Position numbers and translations under genes: made by a program
Assembly (NCBI GenBank): GCA_003225595.1
Contig: QIAR01000602.1
Coordinates: 1-6,977, forward strand
Direction: 5' to 3'
From: Acidobacteriota bacterium
GTDB taxonomy: Bacteria > Acidobacteriota > Terriglobia > Terriglobales > Acidobacteriaceae
DNA length: 6,977 bases
In this document: positions 1-4,731 of the stretch, in pieces
Layout: every line of letters starts with the position of its first letter
How positions within the stretch are numbered: position 1 is the stretch's first letter
The notes under the pieces: model-generated
What the model saw: the letters and a program-made list of their open reading frames with translations, nothing else
What the model was told of the DNA's origin: nothing
Databases searched by the model: none

Positions 1-1269
1 TTTGAGGATTTCTTTGACCGCTTCTTTGGCGGCCCTGGCGGCCAGGGCGGACCGGGCGGTGACGGCGGCAGCATCCGCGAGCGCTCGTTAGGATCAGGTG
101 TAATTGTTGATCCCAAGGGTTACATTGTGACCAACCGCCACGTGGTGGAGAAGGCGGACCGCATTCGAGTGCGGCTGCAGGACGATCCCCCGACCGTGCT
201 GCACGATGCCAAAGTGGTTGGCACCGACCAGGAGACCGATCTGGCCGTAATCAAGATCGACATGAACAAGTCCTTGCCCGCAGCCAAGCTGGGCAATTCC
301 GATAGCATGCAGGTTGGCGATTGGGTGCTGGCCATCGGTAGTCCGTTCGGTCTGAATGCGACAGTCACGGCTGGCATCGTTTCCTACAAGGGCCGCAGTA
401 TCGTTCCAAACCGAAATTTCCAGTCCTTTCTTCAGACCGATGCGGCCATTAACCCCGGTAACTCCGGAGGTCCATTGGTGAATATGGCGGGAGAGGTTGT
501 TGGCATCAACACCGCTATTCTCACCGACACCAACGCCTACGCAGGTGTGGGATTCGCTCTACCCTCGAACACCGTGGTGCAGGTTTACAATCAACTCATC
601 GGCCCGGAACACCGCGTATCCCGCGGATCGATCGGAGTACAGTTCAACGCACAGGCCGTGCCTGCGGTGTCCCGCGTTTACGGCGTGAACTCGGGCGTGA
701 CCATCGCCTATGTCATGGCAGGTAGCCCCGCTGAACAGGCGGGACTGAAGGTGGGTGACACCATCACCGCTGTAGACGGCAAGGAAATAAAGAATGGTGA
801 CGAACTGGTGGCCGACATCGCCAACAAGAAGCCCGGTACCAAGGCCAAGCTGACGATCGTTCGCAACGGCAAGAAACAGGACACCACGGTAACGGTTGCG
901 GACCGCTCAAAACTCCTGGGCTCTCGCTTGGGCGAAGAAGAAGAAAGTAACGATCAGGAGCAACCCAAAGAAAGCAAGTTCGGGGTTACCGTGCGCCCCC
1001 TGACGCCGGAGATCGCTGATCGACTCGATGTGCCCGCAGGTAAGGGCGTGATCGTGCAGGATGTGAAGCCGGGTTCATTTGGCGATGATGTTGGCCTCAA
1101 CCGCGGGGATGTCGTTCTCGAGATCAACAAGCAGCCGGTGAACAGCGCAGATGACTTCAACCGCATCGAATCCAGTTTGAAGAGTGGGCAGGATGTGGTT
1201 TTCCTGGTACGTCCCAGAGGCGCTGGCCGTCAGGACGGAACTATCTTCATAGCCGGTACACTTCCGTAA
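1..1269 (+). CDS. HtrA/DegP-family periplasmic serine protease, two PDZ domains (5' end missing)
   Basis: The frame is open from base 1, so the start, signal peptide and first part of the protein lie off the left edge; 422 residues are visible. A Gly-rich linker (about residues 10-23) leads into a trypsin-like protease domain. The catalytic triad is readable: His47 in TNRHVV, Asp80 in ETDLAVIKID and Ser155 in NPGNSGGPL. PDZ1 covers about 209-303 and PDZ2 about 327-422, separated by an acidic linker rich in Glu. This is the Do/DegQ architecture: an envelope protease and chaperone that degrades or refolds damaged periplasmic proteins, usually as a trimer or larger cage. All three catalytic residues are present, so activity is expected. 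Which paralogue it is (DegP, DegQ, MucD) cannot be decided here. The gene ends with TAA and is followed by a possible terminator. Family assignment is very secure. Confidence 0.96.
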   Translation, partial: FEDFFDRFFGGPGGQGGPGGDGGSIRERSLGSGVIVDPKGYIVTNRHVVEKADRIRVRLQDDPPTVLHDAKVVGTDQETDLAVIKIDMNKSLPAAKLGNSDSMQVGDWVLAIGSPFGLNATVTAGIVSYKGRSIVPNRNFQSFLQTDAAINPGNSGGPLVNMAGEVVGINTAILTDTNAYAGVGFALPSNTVVQVYNQLIGPEHRVSRGSIGVQFNAQAVPAVSRVYGVNSGVTIAYVMAGSPAEQAGLKVGDTITAVDGKEIKNGDELVADIANKKPGTKAKLTIVRNGKKQDTTVTVADRSKLLGSRLGEEEESNDQEQPKESKFGVTVRPLTPEIADRLDVPAGKGVIVQDVKPGSFGDDVGLNRGDVVLEINKQPVNSADDFNRIESSLKSGQDVVFLVRPRGAGRQDGTIFIAGTLP

Positions 1270-1291
1270 CCTTAATGTGACCAATGGAGAC

Positions 1292-1351
1292 CTGGCACTG
1301 ACAGCCCGAATCAGGGATGATCTCAGTGCCGGCCCGTTGGGCGTGATTTTT
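1292..1351 (+). terminator. Possible intrinsic terminator after htrA-like gene
   Basis: CTGGCACTGA (1292-1301) pairs with TCAGTGCCGG (1323-1332) in a 10-bp stem with one T-G wobble. A second, shorter hairpin GCCC-GTT-GGGC (1332-1342) lies a few bases before a five-T run (1347-1351). The two share base 1332 and partly compete. Position just past the stop codon fits a terminator, but the short hairpin is weak and the T run is not directly against it. Confidence 0.35.
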
Positions 1352-1386
1352 GTAGTAATGCGGATTTCGCCAGAACCAGCCTGATC

Positions 1387-1436
1387 AAGGATTCGCTAAG
1401 GATTCGCTCTCGTCGTAGAGAATTCGTCGTAGAGAA
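1387..1436. repeat. Two adjacent short tandem duplications (11 bp x2, 14 bp x2)
   Basis: AAGGATTCGCT occurs twice head to tail (1387-1397 and 1398-1408), exactly. It is followed at once by CTCGTCGTAGAGAA (1409-1422) and TTCGTCGTAGAGAA (1423-1436), a 14-bp duplication with one mismatch. No gene overlaps. Back-to-back duplications of different lengths look like slippage or repair products, and the same spacer holds a third array. Confidence 0.8.
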
Positions 1437-1454
1437 CAAGACAAAGATTCTGTA

Positions 1455-1477
1455 GAGACGCAGCTCGGCTGCGTCTC
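1455..1477. repeat. Perfect 10-bp inverted repeat (REP-like hairpin)
   Basis: GAGACGCAGC (1455-1464), loop TCG, GCTGCGTCTC (1468-1477): a perfect 10-bp stem with a 3-base loop. No T run follows, so it is not an intrinsic terminator. Short GTAGAGACGC-type palindromes of this kind are familiar as dispersed intergenic repeats in several bacterial phyla. Whether this one is dispersed in this genome cannot be seen from a single window. Confidence 0.7.
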
Positions 1478-1510
1478 AGCTTGTCGCATCTCAGCTTTTC
1501 GCATCTCAGC
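1474..1510. repeat. 15-bp tandem repeat, about 2.5 copies
   Basis: TCTCAGCTTGTCGCA (1474-1488), TCTCAGCTTTTCGCA (1489-1503) and a partial TCTCAGC (1504-1510). The array starts inside the right arm of the preceding hairpin, so it may have grown from the hairpin's end. It stops 8 bases before the GTG start of the next gene and may affect that gene's leader. Confidence 0.75.
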
Positions 1511-1518
1511 ACCTGAGG

Positions 1519-2103
1519 GTGGATTTGAACGTAACTGCTCTAGTGTCGCGTCAATTGTCGAGCACGGGATGTGCGCTGTTGCTGACGTGCCTTCTGGCCT
1601 CCGCTCAGACTTCCCAGAGCGGCAAGGGAGTCCCGCGCACGGATTCGTCGGCCAAATCCCATGCGAGTAAATCGCAAATGGTCCGCAAGAGTACGAGCAC
1701 AAAATCGGCGACTTCAATTTCGCCCACCACGTCCCGCAAGGGCAAGAAATCAAACAGGAAATCGAAGAAGACAGCCGCCAACTGGCGCCACCGCGGCCAG
1801 CAGAAGATCGATGCACAGCGCGCGCGAGAGATTCAGGAGGCGCTGATCCGCGAGCATTACCTGGACGGCGAAGCCACCGGTGTCTGGAATGATGCCGCGC
1901 AGAATGCGATGGAGCGGTATCAGGCCGACAATGGTTGGCAGAGCAAGACTGTCCCCGATGCACGGGCCCTCATAAAATTGGGGCTGGGTCCAAATCACGA
2001 GCATCTGTTGAATCCGGAAAGCGCTATGACCGGCGCCCCGGAGACGCCCCATGCTGAACCTACATCCGCGCCGAGTCCGACGGCAATTCAGCCGCAAAGA
2101 TAA
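1519..2103 (+). CDS. Secreted peptidoglycan-binding domain protein with basic linker
   Basis: A 194-residue protein. The N-terminus has a short hydrophobic stretch (about 17-29) ending LLASA-Q, a credible signal peptidase I site after residue 29. A Lys/Ser/Thr-rich basic linker follows (about 33-93). Residues about 94-157 fit the PG_binding_1 fold, three short helices with the pattern IQEALIREHYLDG, GVWNDAAQNAMERYQ and LIKLGL. The tail (172-194) is Pro/Ala/Thr-rich. It probably binds cell-wall glycan or stem peptide; no catalytic domain is attached. Start choice is uncertain: GTG 1519 is the longest, but GAGGG at 1515-1519 is placed well (5 bases) for a TTG start at 1525, two codons in. Both keep the signal peptide. 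LLTC is not a good lipobox, so a lipoprotein is unlikely. Name and partner are unknown. Confidence 0.78.
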   Translation: MDLNVTALVSRQLSSTGCALLLTCLLASAQTSQSGKGVPRTDSSAKSHASKSQMVRKSTSTKSATSISPTTSRKGKKSNRKSKKTAANWRHRGQQKIDAQRAREIQEALIREHYLDGEATGVWNDAAQNAMERYQADNGWQSKTVPDARALIKLGLGPNHEHLLNPESAMTGAPETPHAEPTSAPSPTAIQPQR

Positions 2104-2128
2104 TTAGTTTTTTCCGCAACCTGGAAAG

Positions 2129-2155
2129 CCGTGTGCTTCCCCAGCCTTCACACGG
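2129..2155. repeat. 7-bp inverted repeat between convergent genes
   Basis: CCGTGTG (2129-2135) and CACACGG (2149-2155) are perfect complements with a 13-base loop, in the 72-base gap where two genes converge. Neither strand has a T run directly after the stem, so it is at best a weak or factor-dependent terminator. The only T run nearby (2108-2113) precedes it on the + strand. Confidence 0.3.
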
Positions 2156-2175
2156 ATTCGCGTGCCTGCGAAGCC

Positions 2176-2913
2176 TCAGCCCTTGATCACCGGTTTGGGG
2201 AAGTATGGCAACGGCTGCCCGCTGACTATGGCGTGGGGATTCTCTTCTACCAGCGCCTGAGCTATATCCGTCCCGCAGATCTCCGTGGCAGCATCCCGTC
2301 CCTGAGAAAGCCTCGGGACACGATGTTTCGCATCGTGAGCGTCGCTGGCTAACACGTGCACTCCATCGCGCTCCAGCAGCCATTTTGCGATACCCTGGGC
2401 CCGCTCTCCCCAAGACCCGGTCAGCGCAGAGGCTGTCACCTGGATGACGCATCCCTGTTCTATCCAGTCAAGCACCCGCTGCGGAGTCTGTTGCAGGATG
2501 GCATTGCGCTCCGGATGAGTGATCACAGAAGTGATCCCTCGGTCCCCCAGCTTCAGAAAACAATCGGCGACCTGCACTGGAATGCTGTAGTTGCTCAGCT
2601 CCACCAGCAGGTAACTCGTATTGGCAATAACGTAGCGCTCGGTGCGGGCGAGTACGGCCTGAAGATTGTCGTAGGAGAGATGAAAATCGCAACCGAGGCT
2701 AAGCTCGGGCGCCTCGCCGACGAGTTGGCGAAGTTTTTCGAGCAGGCCGGCCACATACTCACGATCGTAGTGATAGCGGTCATTGGCGTGCGGAGTGGCA
2801 ACGACGTGCGTGATGCCATCGGCCACCGCCAGCCGGCACATTTCCTCTGCGACTTCCCAGGATTTCGGCCCGTCGTCCACTTCGGGCAGGATGTGACAAT
2901 GGATATCGATCAC
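2176..2913 (-). CDS. CpsB/YwqE-type PHP-domain protein-tyrosine phosphatase
   Basis: A 245-residue protein of the usual length for manganese-dependent PHP tyrosine phosphatases (CpsB, CapC, YwqE). These remove phosphate from bacterial tyrosine kinases that control capsule or exopolysaccharide assembly. Motifs in order: DIHCHILPEVDDG (3-15, metal ligands His5 and His7), ATPHAN (His42), GCDFH (74-78), ITHPERN (His133, Arg136) and ASDAHD (Asp191, His193). In the third motif Asp76 sits where many relatives have Glu, a conservative change. The start is GTG at 2913; only this start keeps the N-terminal metal motif, although no good ribosome site precedes it. No tyrosine kinase, glycosyltransferase or export gene is visible nearby, so the cognate system is elsewhere or off the window. 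It is convergent with the PG-binding gene and divergent from the nuclease. Confidence 0.92.
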   Translation of the reverse strand: MIDIHCHILPEVDDGPKSWEVAEEMCRLAVADGITHVVATPHANDRYHYDREYVAGLLEKLRQLVGEAPELSLGCDFHLSYDNLQAVLARTERYVIANTSYLLVELSNYSIPVQVADCFLKLGDRGITSVITHPERNAILQQTPQRVLDWIEQGCVIQVTASALTGSWGERAQGIAKWLLERDGVHVLASDAHDAKHRVPRLSQGRDAATEICGTDIAQALVEENPHAIVSGQPLPYFPKPVIKG

Positions 2914-2947
2914 GTTCTTTGTACCGTAGCAAAGCTATGAGCACGAT

Positions 2948-3016
2948 TCAAACAGATTAGAAGCTGTGTGCGGAAGGAGCAAGGGATGCCGTAGTTCTGG
3001 AATCTTGTCTGTTTGA
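2948..3016. repeat. 9-bp inverted repeat, spaced 51 bp
   Basis: TCAAACAGA (2948-2956) and TCTGTTTGA (3008-3016) are exact complements, upstream of the CpsB-type gene and within the divergent intergenic region. It could be a pair of half-sites for a regulator or the base of a large RNA fold. It could also be chance, since a 9-bp match in 290 bases is only mildly surprising. Confidence 0.3.
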
Positions 3017-3028
3017 GATCCCTCCTCA

Positions 3029-3065
3029 TTTCTGTCAATAGGCAGAAACTAGCCGAAAGCGGCTA
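3029..3065. other. Two adjacent stem-loops in divergent intergenic region
   Basis: TTTCTGTC-AATA-GGCAGAAA (3029-3048) forms an 8-bp stem with one T-G wobble and a 4-base loop. Directly after it, TAGCCG-AAAG-CGGCTA (3050-3065) forms a perfect 6-bp stem with a 4-base loop. Two compact tetraloop hairpins separated by one base suggest structured RNA or a protein-binding site. No T run follows, so neither is a simple terminator. The rest of the 2914-3205 spacer holds no gene I can support. Confidence 0.4.
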
Positions 3066-3126
3066 TGTTCATGCTGGCTGGGCATGTAAATTGCTAGCAA
3101 ACGTGTCCCAAATGGGTATTTCCGAT

Positions 3127-3135
3127 TGATATAAT
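3127..3135 (+). promoter_or_regulatory. Extended -10 promoter candidate
   Basis: TGATATAAT contains a consensus TATAAT (3130-3135) with the extended TG one base upstream (3127-3128). No -35-like hexamer lies 16-18 bases upstream (the bases there read about CCCAAA), as expected for an extended -10 promoter. Transcription would start near 3142 and run at once into the terminator hairpin at 3159. Confidence 0.5.
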
Positions 3136-3158
3136 AGAATTGTAAGTAGAAAAGAAGA

Positions 3159-3193
3159 GCGCGGTCCTTTTGGGGCCGTGCTTTTTCTTTTCT
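3159..3193 (+). terminator. Strong intrinsic terminator in the nuclease leader
   Basis: GCGCGGTCC (3159-3167) pairs with GGGCCGTGC (3173-3181) in a 9-bp stem with two G-T wobbles and a 5-base loop, followed directly by TTTTTCTTTTCT (3182-3193). This is textbook terminator form on the + strand. It lies between the candidate promoter and the nuclease start at 3206, not after a gene, so it may act as an attenuator or end a very short RNA. TTTGGG (3169-3174) in loop and stem is complementary to CCCAAA (3197-3202), a possible competing pairing. Confidence 0.75.
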
Positions 3194-3205
3194 GGGCCCA
3201 AATTA

Positions 3206-3661
3206 ATGACCAATGAGGGAAGAGACATAAAGAACCACAAAAAACGCGGGGAGTGGGCAGAACTGCAGTTTATGGCCCGCGCCGCCGAACATGGGCTGAA
3301 CGTTGCCCGGCCCTGGGGCGACTCCCAACGCTACGACGTCGGGATTGAATACAAGGGTAGGCTCTTGCGGGTGCAGGTCAAGTGCACCATCCATAAGCAT
3401 CCGGATGGCCTCGCTTACGTTAGCACCACCCGCGGACACAATGGTTGCGGGCACTACACGCGAGCGCAGATAGACTTTCTTGCCGTTTACATCGCGCCAG
3501 AAGATATCTGGTACATCTTTCCATCGAGCGTCTCGACCACGCTCCAATGGTCCGTCTACTTGAGGCCCCATTGGAAGGGACATAAGTACGAGCGCTACAG
3601 GGAAGCTTGGCACCTGCTGCGGGGGAAAAAGAGGAGAGCGAGGGATGCCTCCGCGCCATAG
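3206..3661 (+). CDS. Small PD-(D/E)XK nuclease, QxK variant (I-Ssp6803I-like / PDDEXK_5 type)
   Basis: A 151-residue protein starting at ATG 3206. An upstream TTG in frame at 3172 or earlier would lie inside the terminator hairpin, so ATG is preferred, although no clear ribosome site precedes it. The core reads as a restriction-fold nuclease: helix Glu19 in GEWAELQF, Asp44 in RYDVGI, then Gln57 and Lys59 in VQVKC, giving E-x24-D-x12-QxK. Replacement of the usual acidic residue by Gln is a known feature of the I-Ssp6803I homing endonuclease and related stand-alone bacterial proteins. The C-terminus is aromatic and basic (YIFP, RPHWKGHKYERYREAWHLL), then a KKRRAR tail that could contact DNA. 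No group I intron features are visible around it, so it is a free-standing gene of unknown target. The 109-bp array begins 25 bases after its stop. Confidence 0.8.
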   Translation: MTNEGRDIKNHKKRGEWAELQFMARAAEHGLNVARPWGDSQRYDVGIEYKGRLLRVQVKCTIHKHPDGLAYVSTTRGHNGCGHYTRAQIDFLAVYIAPEDIWYIFPSSVSTTLQWSVYLRPHWKGHKYERYREAWHLLRGKKRRARDASAP

Positions 3662-3686
3662 CCACCTGTCCGACTCCTCATACCTC

Positions 3687-4015
3687 GTCATCCTGCGCGC
3701 AGCTCGACCTGCGCTGGCCTGATGAGAGCAAGAGAGGATTTGCAGTTCACCTTCGGGTGAGCGAGTTTCGCCAGGCGAGGCGAAGCAACGCAGCTGTGTC
3801 ATCCTGGCGCAGCTCGAGCCGCGCTGGGCGGATGAGAGCAGGAGGGATTTGCAGTTCAACTTCGGGTGAGCGAGTTTCGCTAGGCGAGGCGAAGCAACGC
3901 AGCTGTGTCATCCTGGCGCAGCTCGAGCCGCGCTGGGCGGATGAGAGCAGGAGGGATTTGCAGTTCAACTTCGGGTGAGCGAGTTTCGCTAGGCGAGGCG
4001 AAGCAACGCAGCTGT
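3687..4015. repeat. Tandem array: three copies of a ~109-bp repeat
   Basis: Copies are 3687-3797 (111 bp, diverged), 3798-3906 (109 bp) and 3907-4015 (109 bp). Each begins GTCATCCTG and ends CGCAGCTGT. Copies 2 and 3 are identical base for base, so the last duplication is recent or homogenised; copy 1 carries scattered substitutions and two extra bases. Each copy has a potential hairpin TTCGCT-AGGCGA-GGCGAA; in copy 1 the pair changes from T-G to C-G (TTCGCC), which keeps the stem. Because 109 is not a multiple of 3, every frame is used in turn, which argues against coding. The array fills most of the 457-base gap between the nuclease and the transposase. Confidence 0.93.
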
Positions 4016-4045
4016 CTCGAATCGGGAACTCAGCGGCGATACAAG

Positions 4046-4118
4046 GCTTTGGGGTGGCGCAGCGCTTCAGCGCTGCGGTACGGTGTAGACAGGACGGCTT
4101 TAAGCCGCTGAGGTACTT
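4046..4118. repeat. Left REP arm of RAYT cassette
   Basis: It contains hairpin CGCAGCGC-TTCA-GCGCTGCG (4058-4077, 8-bp stem) and palindrome CGGCTT-T-AAGCCG (4095-4107). The arm ends exactly at the transposase ATG, and its last part supplies the ribosome site GAGG (4110-4113, 5 bases before the start). It is an inverted copy of 4560-4635. Confidence 0.85.
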
Positions 4119-4600
4119 ATGGCAGCACCTCACAGAGGCAATACTGGGCATGGCACCTATTTCATCACCGCCTCCACCTTCCAGAAGAAGAGCCTGTTTC
4201 AATCCGAGCGGATGACGCGATTGCTGATTCAAGTCCTATTTCATTACAGGGATCGGCAGAAATATATGCTCCATGAATTTGTGATCATGCCCAATCACTT
4301 TCACTTGCTGATTAGTCCGGTCGTCACTCTGGAGCGCGCGTTGCAGCTCATCAAGGGCGGCTTCTCTTACCGCGCAAAAAAGCAGCTAGAATTCGGCGGC
4401 GAGATCTGGGAGAAGAGCTTCTATGACCGCCGGGGAGAGATGCGGAGGATTACCATGCATTCCGCCACTACATTCAGCTGAATCCGGTGAAGAGAGGCTT
4501 GGTGGCTGCAACAGAAGAATATTTCTACAGCTCGGCCCGGCCAGGTTTTCTGCTGGATGAAGTCCCTCAGCGGCTAAAGCCGAGCATTCTAAGGGCCTGA
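4119..4600 (+). pseudogene. REP-associated tyrosine transposase (IS200-like Y1), frameshifted
   Basis: It starts at ATG 4119 with GAGG five bases upstream. The N-terminus GTYFITASTFQ (about 12-22) and MPNHFHLLI (His60, His62, the HUH metal pair) identify the Y1/RAYT family, which cuts and joins single-stranded DNA at REP palindromes. The first frame stops at 4481 after a garbled tail. From about 4436 the -1 frame (2 mod 3) continues the family pattern: RDAEDYHAFRHYIQLNPVKRG and onward to TGA at 4598-4600. The Tyr at 4469-4471 is the probable catalytic residue and lies only in the second frame. Restoring one base in or near the GGGG run at 4432-4435 would give FYDRRxRDAEDYH. A natural one-base deletion or a sequence error explains this best. 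The C-terminal tail QRLKPSILRA is encoded by the right REP arm. Confidence 0.88.
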
Positions 4601-4635
4601 ATCGCAGCGCTGGAAGCGCTGCGCCACCCAAAAGC
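4560..4635. repeat. Right REP arm of RAYT cassette
   Basis: An inverted copy of the left arm. It contains CGGCT-AA-AGCCG (4571-4582) and a perfect 9-bp hairpin CGCAGCGCT-GGA-AGCGCTGCG (4603-4623). The arm overlaps the end of the transposase reading frame and provides its last codons and stop, so the two arms border the gene with almost no extra sequence. Confidence 0.85.
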
Positions 4636-4694
4636 ACGCCAGCCCATACGCTTGAGTGTACTTCTAGCCGTGCATCACTCCGATTCGGATGTCA

Positions 4695-4700
4695 TATACT
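4695..4700 (+). promoter_or_regulatory. Weak -10 candidate for the Rieske gene
   Basis: TATACT (4695-4700) matches five of six -10 bases, but no good -35 lies 16-18 bases upstream (bases there read about GCATCA). If used, transcription would start near 4707, inside the inverted repeat that overlaps it, giving a leader of roughly 25 bases. Confidence 0.25.
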
Positions 4701-4726
4701 GTTCCCCGGCCAACTCGGGGAATAGT
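4698..4726. promoter_or_regulatory. 11-bp inverted repeat just upstream of the Rieske oxygenase start
   Basis: ACTGTTCCCCG (4698-4708) and CGGGGAATAGT (4716-4726) pair over 11 bases with a single G-T wobble and a 7-base loop, ending 5 bases before the ATG at 4732. The only SD-like bases (GGGGA, 4717-4721) are inside the right arm. It could be a repressor operator overlapping the promoter, or an RNA hairpin that hides the ribosome site. Confidence 0.5.
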
Positions 4727-4731
4727 TTCTG

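Larger units (their letters stand above)
4046..4635 (+). mobile_element. RAYT cassette: transposase gene between inverted REP-type arms
   Basis: A Y1-type transposase gene (4119-4600) lies between two imperfect inverted arms, 4046-4118 and 4560-4635. Read in the same orientation, both arms share a GGGTGGCGCAGCGCTTC block, an AGCGCTGCG block, and a CGGCTTTA-AGCCGCTGAGG block ending near ACTT, with a divergent middle. This matches the known organisation of REP-associated tyrosine transposases, single-copy enzymes linked to dispersed REP palindromes. The gene is broken by one missing base, so this copy probably makes no full enzyme. No target-site duplication was identified. Confidence 0.8.

Noticed and set aside
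1385..1963. Open frame on the - strand, 192 codons, with a repeated AEMRK/AEMRQ segment
   Set aside because: The repeat is just the 15-bp DNA array translated, and the rest is antisense to the PG-binding gene with no recognisable domain.
2129..2155. Bidirectional terminator between the convergent PG-binding and CpsB-type genes
   Set aside because: The 7-bp stem has a 13-base loop and no T run after it on either strand. It is listed only as an inverted repeat.
2914..3205. Group I intron around the I-Ssp6803I-like nuclease
   Set aside because: No P/Q/R/S core could be recognised and the gene is not inside another gene or tRNA. The flanking hairpins are short and separate.
3687..4015. CRISPR array
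   Set aside because: Units are 109 bp and contiguous, without short direct repeats separated by unique spacers, and there are no cas genes.
3203..4232. Long open frames on the - strand across the nuclease and the 109-bp array (3203-3859, 3747-4232)
   Set aside because: They are antisense to a well-supported nuclease and run through repeats whose length is not a multiple of three. The same DNA is read in different frames in successive copies, so there is no coding constraint.
4430..4440. Programmed -1 frameshift making full-length transposase
   Set aside because: There is only a GGGG run, not an X-XXY-YYZ slippery heptamer with a clear downstream stimulator. A one-base loss is simpler, though it is not fully excluded.
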